Notes: generated by a model from the sequence alone, not told the origin. A DNA stretch of 64,000 nt from an uncultured Bartonella sp. (GCA_946478235.1 CAMLBF010000005.1:83328-147327), one strand, 5' to 3'; counted from the stretch's first letter, positions 37,478 through 47,446 are shown. Numbers and translations are program-made.

Positions 37478-38788
37478 ATGGGACAAGAAACAAGGGGAAG
37501 TAAACCGTCAATCCGACAAAGTATTAGGCAACACTGGCGCGAATTTGCTGCCGCAAGTGCAGGAAATGCTCTGGAATTCTATGATATTCTGATTTACGGC
37601 TATTTTGCTATTACAATTGGGCATTTATTCTTTCCAAATAAAGACAGTACCGTATCATTACTCATCTCGGTTGGAACATTTGGCATATCATTCATTACCA
37701 GACCACTAGGTTCAATCGTCTTGGGCAGTTATGCCGATAAGGCTGGACGTAAAGCGTCTATGTCACTTTCTATCACCTTGATGGTGGTTGGCACAGCGTT
37801 GATAACATTTTGCCCGACATATGAAACGATCGGCTTTTGGGCACCGCTCATCATCATTATTGCGCGAATGCTGCAGGGCTTTTCAACGGGTGGAGAATTT
37901 GGCTCCTCTGTTGCCTTTCTCGTAGAACATGCTGGCATTGACAGACGTGGCTTTTTTGCCAGTTTCCAAATGTCGACGCAAGGATTAGCAACTGTATTTG
38001 CAGCCGGTTTCAGCGCATTATTATTTGCGGTACTGACGCCAGAACAACTGAATAATTGGGGCTGGCGCATAGCCTTTGCTTTCGGGCTGCTGATTGGTCC
38101 CATTGGTTGGTACATACGCCGCAGCGTATCTGAAACGGCCGATTTTGAAAATATAAAGACAATTCGTCCTAAAAACACACCTTTACATGACCTGATTAAA
38201 TATAATTGGCGTAATATTCTATTATGTATTGGTGTTGTCGCTGCAGCCACGGCATTCAACTATGTTCATAAAATTTACATGCCAACCTATGCCATCAAGC
38301 AACTCCATTTGCCTGAAACCTTCTCCTTTATCGGCGCGATGATTACTGGATTTATGCTACTTATTGTTTCGCCAATGGTTGGGGCAGTATCCGACCGGTT
38401 TGGACGTATCCGGATTGTTGGTGTTTCGCTGTTGTTTCTTGGTATCACGTCATGGCCGCTATTCTACATTCTCAATGCAATGCCGATACCGGCTGTGTTG
38501 TTTGCTGTACAGGCCTTCGTTGGTTTTCTTTTGGCTTGTAGCTTGGCGGCAATGCCTGCACTCATTGCCGAAATTTTTCCGACCAATGTGCGCAGTACAG
38601 GGCTTGCTGTCAGCTATAACGTGTCTGTGACGATTTTTGGTGGCTTTGCACCATTGATAGCAACCTGGCTTATCCAAACGACCAAAAACAATATGTCACC
38701 CAGCTTTTATGTCATGTTTACAGTTTTACTCAGTCTCATATCAATTTTCCTTTTAGCACGCCGCCATCACACGACAGCGGTGGAGTAA
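37478..38788 (+). CDS. MFS transporter, metabolite:H+ symporter (MHS) type
   Basis: A 436-residue transporter with 12 spans. AAASAGNALEFYDILIYG, the loop GSYADKAGRKASM (MFS motif A) and RMLQGFSTGGEFGSSVAFLVEH are typical of the MHS family, which imports citrate, shikimate, betaines and other carboxylates with protons. The start ATG 37478 has GAGGGAAAC upstream. The AstE-like deacylase follows after 19 bases, so the two probably handle the same acylated compound. Confidence 0.9.
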   Translation: MGQETRGSKPSIRQSIRQHWREFAAASAGNALEFYDILIYGYFAITIGHLFFPNKDSTVSLLISVGTFGISFITRPLGSIVLGSYADKAGRKASMSLSITLMVVGTALITFCPTYETIGFWAPLIIIIARMLQGFSTGGEFGSSVAFLVEHAGIDRRGFFASFQMSTQGLATVFAAGFSALLFAVLTPEQLNNWGWRIAFAFGLLIGPIGWYIRRSVSETADFENIKTIRPKNTPLHDLIKYNWRNILLCIGVVAAATAFNYVHKIYMPTYAIKQLHLPETFSFIGAMITGFMLLIVSPMVGAVSDRFGRIRIVGVSLLFLGITSWPLFYILNAMPIPAVLFAVQAFVGFLLACSLAAMPALIAEIFPTNVRSTGLAVSYNVSVTIFGGFAPLIATWLIQTTKNNMSPSFYVMFTVLLSLISIFLLARRHHTTAVE

Positions 38789-38807
38789 AAGATTACAGGG
38801 AACAATC

Positions 38808-39767
38808 ATGAAGAATCATCTTAAACAATATCCGATAGAATTGCCTTTTCCCGATATAACACCGTGGAGAGACGGAAATTGCGGCGTTGAATATGTCTAT
38901 CAATTCAAGTCCGAAAAACCTGGTAAACATGCCATGATAATGTCTTTGATTCATGGCAATGAGATTAGTGGTGCATTGGTGGTTGACCGTTTGTTACGAG
39001 ACAACTTCAAGCCCAAACGGGGTACACTGACTTTGGCCTTTGCCAATGTTGCCGCCTATGAGGCTTTTTCACCAGACGCCCCTGATGCAACCAGATTTCT
39101 TGATGAAGATATGAACCGCGTATGGAACGAGGAAGCACTTGATGGACCGCGTGAAACAAAAGAGCTACTTAGAGCGCGTGCCTTGCGCCCTATTGTAGAC
39201 CAAGTAGACCTATTGCTGGATCTTCATTCTATGCATGAAGCGGACCCAGCAATTATGATGGGTGGATACCTGAAAAAGGGCGAAGAACTTGCCCGTGCAA
39301 TTGGTGTCCCCGACTATATTGTCATGGATAAGGGGCATAAAGCGGGGAAACGGTTACGCGATTATGCCGGTTTTGGTGATCCTGAAAGTGAGAAGGCAGC
39401 GGTTCTATTTGAATCTGGCCATCACTTTGAAAAGCAAGCCTATCCAGCTGCACTTGATGTCGCTGCGAGATTTTTAATGGTTGCCGGTATTGCTGATAAA
39501 GAAGATATTGAAAATTACCTGCTACCGACAAAAGAACTGCAACAAAAACTGGTTGATATTACAAATGCTGTTACGATTAAAACCGACCAGTTTCGCTTTG
39601 CAAATGATTTTGAGGGTATGCAGCAGATTGATAAGGCAGGCACTGTTATTGCTTATGACGGTACCGAAGAAATCAAGACACCGTATGACAATTGCATCCT
39701 TGTGCAACCGACAATGCGCCATGCCCGTAAAGGAACAACAGCCGTACGTCTTGGGCGCTTGTTGTAA
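38808..39767 (+). CDS. succinylglutamate desuccinylase/aspartoacylase (AstE/AspA) family enzyme
   Basis: A 319-residue zinc enzyme of the M14-like AstE/AspA superfamily. The metal ligands are visible in SLIHGNEISG (His, Glu) and LLLDLHSM (His); FLDEDMNRVW carries the conserved arginine pair region. Family members cleave N-acyl amino acids such as N-succinylglutamate or N-acetylaspartate. The C-terminal 90 residues form an extra beta domain. It is coupled to an MHS transporter and a LysR regulator; the substrate is unknown. Confidence 0.87.
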   Translation: MKNHLKQYPIELPFPDITPWRDGNCGVEYVYQFKSEKPGKHAMIMSLIHGNEISGALVVDRLLRDNFKPKRGTLTLAFANVAAYEAFSPDAPDATRFLDEDMNRVWNEEALDGPRETKELLRARALRPIVDQVDLLLDLHSMHEADPAIMMGGYLKKGEELARAIGVPDYIVMDKGHKAGKRLRDYAGFGDPESEKAAVLFESGHHFEKQAYPAALDVAARFLMVAGIADKEDIENYLLPTKELQQKLVDITNAVTIKTDQFRFANDFEGMQQIDKAGTVIAYDGTEEIKTPYDNCILVQPTMRHARKGTTAVRLGRLL

Positions 39768-39812
39768 CTATCCCATTAGGATAGAGGTTAACTCTACCAA
39801 CATATGAGTTTT

Positions 39813-39834
39813 ATGGCGGCAATATTGCCGCCAT
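39813..39834. terminator. palindromic hairpin between convergent genes
   Basis: A perfect 22-base palindrome (ATGGCGGCAAT and its complement), four bases downstream of the MDR gene stop on the minus strand and 45 bases after the AstE-like stop. The flanking T run is weak on both sides. Confidence 0.55.
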
Positions 39835-39838
39835 TCAT

Positions 39839-40852
39839 TTAGAAATTTTCAATGACAAGTTTGCCAACAGAGCGTTGTGTTTCGATTAAACGGTGTGCCT
39901 CACGCAGATTTTCGGCATTAATTGGTGACATAACTTTTGAAAGTGTCGGGACAATCTTTTTCTCATCAATCAATTGCGCAACATGCCGCAATATTTCACC
40001 TTGGCGCGAAATATCATCTGTAACAAACATTGAACGGGTAAACATCGATTCCCAATGCACCGAAATGCTCTTCATTTTCAGAGGATTTATATCAAAAACC
40101 TTGGGGCCATCTATCAATCCCAAGCGGCCTTGTGGACTGATGATTTGTGCATATTGAGGAAGATAACCATCAGAGTTTGCAGTCGAAAAAATAAAGGCAG
40201 GATTGGGAAAACCGATTTTTTCCAGTTGTGGCTGAAAGGGCTGGCTATGATCAATGACATGATGCGCACCCATTTTTAACGCCCATTCGCGCGATTGTGG
40301 GCGAGAAGCTGTTGCAATAATCTCAACATCGGAAAGATGCCTTGCCAATTGGATAGCTATAGAGCCGACACCGCCTGCTCCGCCAATCATCAAAAATGCA
40401 TTTTTGCCATAGTAAACGGGTTTTGAAATATTGATACGATCAAACAACATCTCATATGCAGTTAAAGACGTTAACGGCATGGCAGCCGCTGTTTTGAAAT
40501 CAATACTTTTAGGTTTTAGCGCAACAATCCGGCTATCAATAGCTTGATATTCACTGTTGGAACCTTGCCGATTAATAGCGCCAGCATAAAAGACCTCATC
40601 ATCTGCATTGAAGTCCTTTACATTCTTACCCTTTTTCACCACGACACCGGCAGCATCAAAACCCAAAATACGTGGTTTGCCATCTGTCGGTCTAGCGCTT
40701 TGGCGCGTTTTTACATCTATCGGATTAACTGAAATCGCTTTTACTTCAACAAGAAGATCATAGTCGCCAATATCTGGCGTATCAAGGTTGAGATCTTGAA
40801 GCGCCCTATCGTCTGTTATAGGTAGATTCTCAAAATAGCCCACAGCTTTCAT
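39839..40852 (-). CDS. zinc-independent MDR alcohol dehydrogenase/quinone oxidoreductase family protein
   Basis: A 337-residue medium-chain dehydrogenase. The GroES-like N-terminal part (LLVEVKAISVNPIDVKTR, ILGFDAAGVV) lacks the structural-zinc cysteines. The NADPH fold follows with GGAGGVGSIAIQLAR. Members reduce quinones or enones with NADPH (COG0604). The gene stands alone; the substrate cannot be told from sequence. Confidence 0.88.
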   Translation of the reverse strand: MKAVGYFENLPITDDRALQDLNLDTPDIGDYDLLVEVKAISVNPIDVKTRQSARPTDGKPRILGFDAAGVVVKKGKNVKDFNADDEVFYAGAINRQGSNSEYQAIDSRIVALKPKSIDFKTAAAMPLTSLTAYEMLFDRINISKPVYYGKNAFLMIGGAGGVGSIAIQLARHLSDVEIIATASRPQSREWALKMGAHHVIDHSQPFQPQLEKIGFPNPAFIFSTANSDGYLPQYAQIISPQGRLGLIDGPKVFDINPLKMKSISVHWESMFTRSMFVTDDISRQGEILRHVAQLIDEKKIVPTLSKVMSPINAENLREAHRLIETQRSVGKLVIENF

Positions 40853-40960
40853 CGATCATTCTCCTTATAAGGGCTCTCCAAAATAGAGCATTGCACAGCA
40901 CCAACTTACGAAAAAGCTGATGCGAATATATTTATAAGGGAGAGGTTACGCCAATCAAGT

Positions 40961-40987
40961 GACCGGTTCAATCGAATTGAACCGGTC
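40961..40987. promoter_or_regulatory. perfect 12-bp inverted repeat between the ABC exporter and MDR genes
   Basis: GACCGGTTCAAT and ATTGAACCGGTC flank a three-base gap. It lies 47 bases after the ABC gene and about 110 bases before the MDR gene on the minus strand. No T run follows on either strand, so it may be an operator for the MDR gene or an atypical terminator. Confidence 0.5.
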
Positions 40988-41033
40988 GGTAAAAGTGTCT
41001 TATGATTGTATTGAATTATCAGCGTCTGACAGA

Positions 41034-42842
41034 TCACTTGCTGGCATCATGCTTCACAAGTTCATCGACCTCATCAAAATCAGGATCTCGGAACTGTAAA
41101 TCGTGAAGATGCTTATAAAGGCCGTCTTCAATTCTCAACAATTCAGGTTGTGTTCCTTGTTCGGCAATTTCACCATCTTTCATAACAACAATTTTGTCAG
41201 CACGTGAAATTGTTGACAGACGGTGGGCAATAACAATTGTTGTCCGATTGGTTGTAAGACGTGCCAAAGCTTCCTTAATCAAGGCTTCCGATTCAGAATC
41301 AAGCGCACTGGTTGCTTCGTCCAATATCAATATCTCGCTGTTGCGCAACATGGCACGTGCAATTGCAACACGTTGTTTTTGACCACCAGACAAGTGATTG
41401 CCATTATCACCGACATCTGTGTCATAACCATTTGGTAATCCAAGAATAAAGTCATGGGCATTGGCCGCTTTTGCAGCTTCGATAATTTCTTCGTCCGTGG
41501 CACCTTCGCGCCCGAGCCCGATATTATATTTCACAGACCCCTGAAATAGAAATGTATCTTGTCCAACATAAGACATAAGCTGACGCAGCGATTTGAATGA
41601 CACATTCCGAATGTCTTGCCCATCAATCATGATGCGCCCCTCTACCGGATCATAAAGGCGCATAATCAAGTTAATCATGGTTGATTTACCTGAACCAGAC
41701 GGACCAACCAAAGCGGTCATTTTACCGGCAGGAATATCCAGATTGATATTATGGAGAACCATGTGATCTTCGATATAGGAAAAACCAACATTCTCAAAGC
41801 GGACATTACCTTTAGATTTTTCAAGGTCAACTGCGTCCTCATGTTCCATAATGGTAATCGGGTGATCGAGAATCTCAAACATCATACGAACACCGATCAT
41901 ACCGGATTCAATCTTGACGCGAACATTGGCCAGTCTTTTGGCCGGTTCATAGGCCAGAAGAAGCGCAACAATAAAAGACATCAACTCGCCTTGGACACCA
42001 GCACGTTGTGTTGCCATATAGCCTGAAAAACAAATGACGATAGCAATTGCTATACCAGCCAATGTTTCCATAATTGGGCTTGTTGCGGCTTCCAATGTGG
42101 CAATGCCGTTGGCACGCATTTCAACATCGGTAATGGCTTTGTTCATTCTGCGTTTCATAAGCCCTTCAAGAGAAAAAGCTTTCACAACGCGGATACCGAT
42201 AGATGTTTCCTGCATCACCTGGATAATTTCAGCAATGGAAGATAATTCTTTTTCCATTAGACTTTTGATACGCTTTACCACTTGCCGAACAGCAAAAAAT
42301 GCCAAAGGCCCTACAGTCAAAGCTATGATGCTCAACATAAAGTTCTGCATCAACATAACAGCCAGCAAACTCAATACCGAAAAGAGATCGCGCACGAATG
42401 TTGTTACAATAATATCAATGATACTACGGGCGGAATTCGCATTGTGTGTCACACGAACAAGAAGGTCTGATGATGCATTGTTTTGGTAGAATGCAACCCC
42501 TTGCTGCATCAATCGGTCGTAAATACGGCGTTGTTGCTCAGCAACAATACTATTACCGGCTTTGCTCAAATAATATGTCTGGGCAAAGGTCGCAAAACCT
42601 TTAACGATAAAGATTGCGGCTACACCGGCAGATACCCAAGCAATTATGGTAAAATCATTTGCTTCAATAATGTGGTTAACCACATCACGCATAATCCATG
42701 CACTGGCAGCCGTCGTGCCTGATATGGCAAACATTGCTATGATCGCACAAATGTACCAGAGGGCATGTTTACGAAAATTATCACGCAATAAACGTAGAAT
42801 TAACCGCTTATCAGATGCCGAAATACGCTTTTTTTCCGCCAT
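41034..42842 (-). CDS. MsbA-like ABC exporter (permease-ATPase fusion)
   Basis: A 602-residue half-transporter. Six membrane spans lie in residues 25-320, then an ATPase domain with Walker A GPSGSGKST, signature LSGGQKQRVAIARAM and Walker B ILILDEATSALDSE. Such exporters move lipids (MsbA flips lipid A) or drugs; this protein is related to that group, but the substrate cannot be fixed. The C-terminus is acidic (DPDFDEVDEL). It is monocistronic with an A+T-rich upstream region. Confidence 0.88.
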   Translation of the reverse strand: MAEKKRISASDKRLILRLLRDNFRKHALWYICAIIAMFAISGTTAASAWIMRDVVNHIIEANDFTIIAWVSAGVAAIFIVKGFATFAQTYYLSKAGNSIVAEQQRRIYDRLMQQGVAFYQNNASSDLLVRVTHNANSARSIIDIIVTTFVRDLFSVLSLLAVMLMQNFMLSIIALTVGPLAFFAVRQVVKRIKSLMEKELSSIAEIIQVMQETSIGIRVVKAFSLEGLMKRRMNKAITDVEMRANGIATLEAATSPIMETLAGIAIAIVICFSGYMATQRAGVQGELMSFIVALLLAYEPAKRLANVRVKIESGMIGVRMMFEILDHPITIMEHEDAVDLEKSKGNVRFENVGFSYIEDHMVLHNINLDIPAGKMTALVGPSGSGKSTMINLIMRLYDPVEGRIMIDGQDIRNVSFKSLRQLMSYVGQDTFLFQGSVKYNIGLGREGATDEEIIEAAKAANAHDFILGLPNGYDTDVGDNGNHLSGGQKQRVAIARAMLRNSEILILDEATSALDSESEALIKEALARLTTNRTTIVIAHRLSTISRADKIVVMKDGEIAEQGTQPELLRIEDGLYKHLHDLQFRDPDFDEVDELVKHDASK

Positions 42843-42978
42843 AAAGATTTCAACCTTTTTAAATCACCGGCTTTAATTACCAGAATAGCTCAAACCATTC
42901 ATCTATTGGTTATTGATAATCACCAACGATTTAAACTTTCATATTTTGTTAAGAGATTTAACTACCTTGTCTTACCGC

Positions 42979-43020
42979 AAGATGCAAGATGACCGTCATA
43001 AGATGCAAGTTAAGCGTGTA
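42979..43020. repeat. 21-bp tandem duplication, diverged
   Basis: Both units, 42979-42999 and 43000-43020, start with AAGATGCAAG. Confidence 0.6.
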
Positions 43021-43545
43021 GTGGCATATAATGCATCAATTAGACTATAAAACGCCTGTCTTAAATAGGCTCTATTGAGCAATAACCAATAGGAGGTTTC
43101 AAACCTGATATAACCTTAACAAATTTCTTATAGTATATTGATATATAACAATTAAATTAAGCACTTATTTTATTATTAATCTTATTTTATATTTATTTTT
43201 ATTTTAAAAAAATCTGTGTAAATATTTTAAATATCTATAGAGTAAATTCAAAAAAACTTAACATAAAATAATTATCAAAACCGTATTTCATACTGTTTAG
43301 CTAATTGCGACAGTTAACTATAAGAAAATTATTTCTGCCGTTTTTCCGCCACTGCTTTGTCCTGTTTTGATGACCCCAACAACGAAATTTAAAAAGATAA
43401 ATATTCGCAAAAGAACCCAACAGAGCTGCAGAACAACAAATAATGACCTTTTATTTTTTACTATAAGTGCGTCATTCAAATTTTCCGATATTTTATAGTG
43501 AAGTTTATTATTTTTCATCCGAAATAAGGTTTATTTCTACTGATG

Positions 43546-43585
43546 TCTTACATAACAAGCAATTATCTTACATGATAAGCGATCG
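43546..43585. repeat. 20-bp tandem duplication, diverged
   Basis: Units 43546-43565 and 43566-43585 share TCTTACAT.A.AAGC. Confidence 0.6.
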
Positions 43586-43834
43586 TATTATTTCCATGTC
43601 TTTTAGTTTATAAAATAGACAGTCTAACTAATACCAATTTTCAAAAATTCTGCTTATAGGTTTTATTGAGTTGGCCTTATTCGTTCGCGTTAATGTCGTT
43701 GATAAAATGGTGGCAAGCTGCATTGCCCAACACAAATAAAGCCTTATGATTGGGATATGTAGCAAACATTAGAAATATATCAGCATTGTTACGCTTTATC
43801 GGATGAGCGTCTCCAACTCTCTCTCACCAGCGCT

Positions 43835-44824
43835 TTATTCAGCAGTGTTTGACTGACTTTCTTGCTCATTCCGTAAGGCAACGCTGTTGGCTGTTTGTTC
43901 AATCTGGGTATTATAAGCAGCCAATTTGCCTTTTTCACCGGTTGCATGCAAAAACATTGGACGCCCATCATTTCCTATCGCAGCGTAGATTATAAGATCC
44001 ACCGGTTTATCTTTCATCCTAGCTGTTGCCTGAAGACGAAGACCATCGTGACCAGCAAATTTAACCGGTGTTGTTTGGCGATTTTCAATATTGTTAACCG
44101 TTCCATCGAGGGATTTAAGATAGGTTTCAACAACATTATCAAGCGGTTGCCCTTTAACGTTTTCAAGCCCTTTTGAGAGGATAATGTCGGGACGCCCTGC
44201 ATCATCCTTTTCATAGGCTGGAATCGTCAACATTGCAGAACTATTCATTATTGAACCAACAAATTCAAAAGGTAATTGAACCGCAAATGTGAAAGGCAAT
44301 GCGCGTAACTGATCGTCTGGCTGATTATCATTGGAAACAGATAATGAGTTGAAAATCGACATTGCTGTTGTATCAGAAAATGATATTTTTTCTGGCGCCT
44401 GAATGGTTACAACATAGGTTGCATTAGACGCAAAGATCATTGTTGACCATTTATCATAAACGACAGAAGCCGCCTCCTGCCTGCCCTGATATATAGCCAA
44501 CAAAAAACCATCTCGTGTTTTGCTAAACGTTTGACGATTGATGATATAATGCTGCGATACCATCTGCGCTTTGAACCGTTTTTCGTCATTAAAAAGTGAC
44601 TGCATTTCAGAGCTGGCAGGTGGCATGGTAGCGACAAGAATTGTCGCCCCTGTTTTTGTGTCAATAAACCCACTGAATTGATCGGTAAGCTGAAAACCTT
44701 CTGGCGCACTCACATAAACGGCTGTGCCGGGTACTTTTGTATAAACAGCCGCATGAGCAACTGTTATTAAGCTGAGGCCCAAAATACCAATAACAGTATA
44801 AATCAGTTTTACAAACTTATCCAC
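43835..44824 (-). CDS. secreted or periplasmic protein of unknown function
   Basis: A 329-residue precursor with a signal peptide (VIGILGLSLITVAHA, cleavage near residue 25). The mature part looks like two related beta-rich halves: VYVSAPEGFQLTDQFSGFIDTKTGATILVATMP and, after residue 175, FTFAVQLPFEFVGSIMNSSAMLTI with KGQPLDNVVETYLKSL. I do not recognise a family and see no enzyme motif or lipobox. It precedes an APC permease gene on the same strand but 110 bases away, so a link is not certain. Confidence 0.72.
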   Translation of the reverse strand: MDKFVKLIYTVIGILGLSLITVAHAAVYTKVPGTAVYVSAPEGFQLTDQFSGFIDTKTGATILVATMPPASSEMQSLFNDEKRFKAQMVSQHYIINRQTFSKTRDGFLLAIYQGRQEAASVVYDKWSTMIFASNATYVVTIQAPEKISFSDTTAMSIFNSLSVSNDNQPDDQLRALPFTFAVQLPFEFVGSIMNSSAMLTIPAYEKDDAGRPDIILSKGLENVKGQPLDNVVETYLKSLDGTVNNIENRQTTPVKFAGHDGLRLQATARMKDKPVDLIIYAAIGNDGRPMFLHATGEKGKLAAYNTQIEQTANSVALRNEQESQSNTAE

Positions 44825-44935
44825 TTTTGGGCCTCCGATATTGTGGGGTTTTACAAATTTTATGCTCTTAATTTATCGCGATGTATAAAGGATAAATCGC
44901 GATAAAAGCAAAAAAATGTCTTACCCCAAGCAATA

Positions 44936-46390
44936 TCACTCGCCTTGATCAACAATCGCTTTACCGCGCGCGATGTTGCTTTTGCGGAAGCCGTAACAGA
45001 AATAAACCAAAATACCTATAATATTCCAGATCATGAAATAGAACTGTGTTTTTCCTGGTAGGCTGAAAAATAGGTAGATACAACCGAAAGCGCTCAATGG
45101 ACCAATGATCCAGACATAGGGAGCTTTGAATTTGCGTGGTGCATCTGCGGCTGTTTTACGCAATACAATGAGACAGATGCCTACCGATGTGAAGGCAATC
45201 AGCGTACCGGCATTGGCCAAAGCAGCTATTTCGTCCAGACGGAAAAATCCAGCAACGGCGGCAATGATAATTGCGGTAAATACGGTAGTTGTGACCGGTG
45301 TTCCAGTTTTTGCATGAACACGCGATAGAAAACCAGGAAGCGTACCGTCGCGCCCCATAACAAAGAATATTCGCGTTTGGCCATAGAAGAAAGCCAGCAA
45401 AACCGTAGGGAGAGCCACAACGGCTGCAATACCGATAATTGCTGCAATATTGCCTGACCCTAAACTGCGTAGAATATGAGCAAGAGGTTCTTCACTATGA
45501 GCAAATTCTGTATAGTGCAGAGCACCAACAGCACCAAGCCCAACAAGGACATAAATGATGATACAAGCAATCAAAGAACCAACAATACCTATTGATAGAT
45601 CTCTGCGAGGATTCTTTGTTTCTTCAGCGGCTGTTGCAATCGTATCAAAACCATAAAATGCAAAAAAGATAATAGCGGCAGCAGCCATAACACCACGTTC
45701 AACACCATCTGGTGACATGACTTTTGAAAAGCCGTTTGGCATAAACGGATGAAAGTTTTCTGCATTGAAATGCGGAAGTGTCACAGCGATAAAGAGTATC
45801 AATGCAGCCATTTTAATGACGACCAACACCATGTTTAGCGTGGCGCTTGCTTTAGTACCGACAATCAACATACCAGCAACGACACACACGATGAAGACAG
45901 CTGGAAGATTTATCAACCCATGTTGCCCCGTTGATGGGTCAATAGCACTATAGCCTGCAGTTAACCAGAAAGGTAAATGCACCCCTACGCCATGCAAGAA
46001 GCCGGTCGCATAAGCAGACCACCCCACGGCGACAGTACTCACAACAAGCGAATATTCTAAAATCAAGCTCCAACCCACAACCCAAGCGATAAATTCGCCA
46101 AGAGCTGCGTAAGAATAGGTATAAGCGCCACCGGCAACTGGAATTAATGTTGCCAATTCAGCATAAGCAAAAGCCGCACAGGCGCAAACAACACCAGCAA
46201 TTACAAAAGATAAAAGCACGGCAGGGCCCGCCCTATCCGCACCAATACCAATCAATGTATAAATACCTGTACCGACAATTCCGCCGACACCCAAGGCAAT
46301 AAGATGTTGCCACCCCAATGTTGGGGTTAGTTTTGTCTCACTAGCCGCCCTCTCATGAGCGACAGGCTTACGCCTGAGCCATTCTGACAT
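44936..46390 (-). CDS. APC-superfamily amino-acid permease (cationic amino acid transporter type)
   Basis: A 484-residue permease with about 12 spans. GVGGIVGTGIYTLIG in the first span and FFAFYGFDTIATAAEETKNPRRDL are the classic APC/CAT motifs. Family members take up basic or branched amino acids; the exact substrate cannot be told. The N-terminus WLRRKP resembles the YfnA/CAT group. Confidence 0.9.
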   Translation of the reverse strand: MSEWLRRKPVAHERAASETKLTPTLGWQHLIALGVGGIVGTGIYTLIGIGADRAGPAVLLSFVIAGVVCACAAFAYAELATLIPVAGGAYTYSYAALGEFIAWVVGWSLILEYSLVVSTVAVGWSAYATGFLHGVGVHLPFWLTAGYSAIDPSTGQHGLINLPAVFIVCVVAGMLIVGTKASATLNMVLVVIKMAALILFIAVTLPHFNAENFHPFMPNGFSKVMSPDGVERGVMAAAAIIFFAFYGFDTIATAAEETKNPRRDLSIGIVGSLIACIIIYVLVGLGAVGALHYTEFAHSEEPLAHILRSLGSGNIAAIIGIAAVVALPTVLLAFFYGQTRIFFVMGRDGTLPGFLSRVHAKTGTPVTTTVFTAIIIAAVAGFFRLDEIAALANAGTLIAFTSVGICLIVLRKTAADAPRKFKAPYVWIIGPLSAFGCIYLFFSLPGKTQFYFMIWNIIGILVYFCYGFRKSNIARGKAIVDQGE

Positions 46391-46582
46391 TATTATTCTC
46401 CCTTTTTCCCTCTTTTATTTCAAAATCTAATTTAAATAGATATTCCCCGTGCGATGCCACACTTATTTCATTTTTATTTTATGACATAAAGAATTGCAAA
46501 AGCCAAACTTGCAGGTATTTGTCCACTTAGCAAGTCAATTAATGTTCATTATCTCAGCAGTTAAATAAAGAACTAGATAATA

Positions 46583-46608
46583 AAAAAGCACCACATTGTG
46601 GTGCTTTT
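46583..46608 (-). terminator. Rho-independent terminator of infC
   Basis: AAAGCACCACA pairs with TGTGGTGCTTT; on the minus strand a run of T follows. It begins about 10 bases after the infC stop. Confidence 0.88.
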
Positions 46609-46617
46609 CGATATTCA

Positions 46618-47157
46618 TTAACTTTTTGGTGCAATGACCATCATCATCTGTCGCCCTTCAAGCTTGGGCTCCGCTTCGACCTTGGAAATACTGGTAGTAT
46701 CTTCTTTCACTCGCTCTAAAAGCTTCATGCCAAGCTCTTGGTGCGCCATTTCACGCCCGCGAAACCGAAGGGTAATTTTTACCTTATCGCCATCTTCCAG
46801 AAAACGTGCGATAGCCTTCATTTTGACCCCATAATCATGAGTATCAATATTAGGCCTCATTTTGATTTCTTTAATTTCTACGGTTTTTTGCTTTTTACGC
46901 GCTTCAGATGCTTTTTTCTGATTCTGATACTTCAGTTTGCCGAGATCAATAATCTTACAAACTGGCGGCTCGGCATTGGGTACGATCTCGACAAGGTCAA
47001 GACCAGCTTCAGCTGCCATAGCCAAGGCATCTTGTGTTAAAACAATACCATGATTGCTTCCCTCATGATCGATAAGCTGAATACGTGGGATGCGGATATC
47101 TTCATTAGAACGCGGCCCATCCTTAGGGGTTGGCGTTGTTTTGATTGGTCGGCGAAT
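46618..47157 (-). CDS. infC: translation initiation factor IF-3 with AUU start codon
   Basis: Reading from the ATT at 47157 gives 179 residues, the normal IF-3 length: [30 protein letters not shown]..., then [31 protein letters not shown] and the C-terminal domain [34 protein letters not shown]. The first ATG in frame would cut off 44 conserved residues. GGGAGAAT lies just before the ATT. AUU starts are the well-known basis of IF-3 autoregulation, because IF-3 discriminates against its own start codon. rpmI and rplT do not follow; the gene is monocistronic with its own terminator. Confidence 0.95.
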   Translation of the reverse strand: MRRPIKTTPTPKDGPRSNEDIRIPRIQLIDHEGSNHGIVLTQDALAMAAEAGLDLVEIVPNAEPPVCKIIDLGKLKYQNQKKASEARKKQKTVEIKEIKMRPNIDTHDYGVKMKAIARFLEDGDKVKITLRFRGREMAHQELGMKLLERVKEDTTSISKVEAEPKLEGRQMMMVIAPKS

Positions 47158-47446
47158 GGTCGATTCTCCCTCAAATAGTTAATTAAATCGTTTTATGACA
47201 CAATTTCTGTCCAACAAGATATAAAGCTTTTAAGCTATCTCAAAGTGCAAATATTTCTACTGGCACTCTATCTGTTGTTGAACAGGCGTATCCATATAAT
47301 CCTAATATACAAAATAACCACTAAAAACAACCGTTTCTGGGGTTTTTTATTCGATACAGGCAGGAAAAGCAGCCCGTATAATGCGAATAACAGTATTTTC
47401 ATTATCAGGTAATATATAACCCATACATCATTTAAAGGAGTTTTTC

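Larger units (their letters stand above)
42843..43834. other. 1-kb non-coding region with an extremely A+T-rich core
   Basis: No convincing gene. Between about 43120 and 43310 the sequence is almost entirely A and T. Two diverged tandem duplications are present: 21 bp at 42979-43020 (AAGATGCAAG) and 20 bp at 43546-43585 (TCTTACAT). A 66-codon minus-strand frame (43318-43518) encodes one hydrophobic segment but has no ribosome site. Confidence 0.6.

Noticed and set aside
43318..43518. 66-codon minus-strand frame with one hydrophobic segment
   Set aside because: No ribosome site and an A+T-rich neighbourhood; not enough to call a small membrane protein or toxin.
44816..44824. TTATCCACT as a DnaA box/origin signal
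   Set aside because: A single near-match that includes the start codon of a gene; no cluster of boxes.
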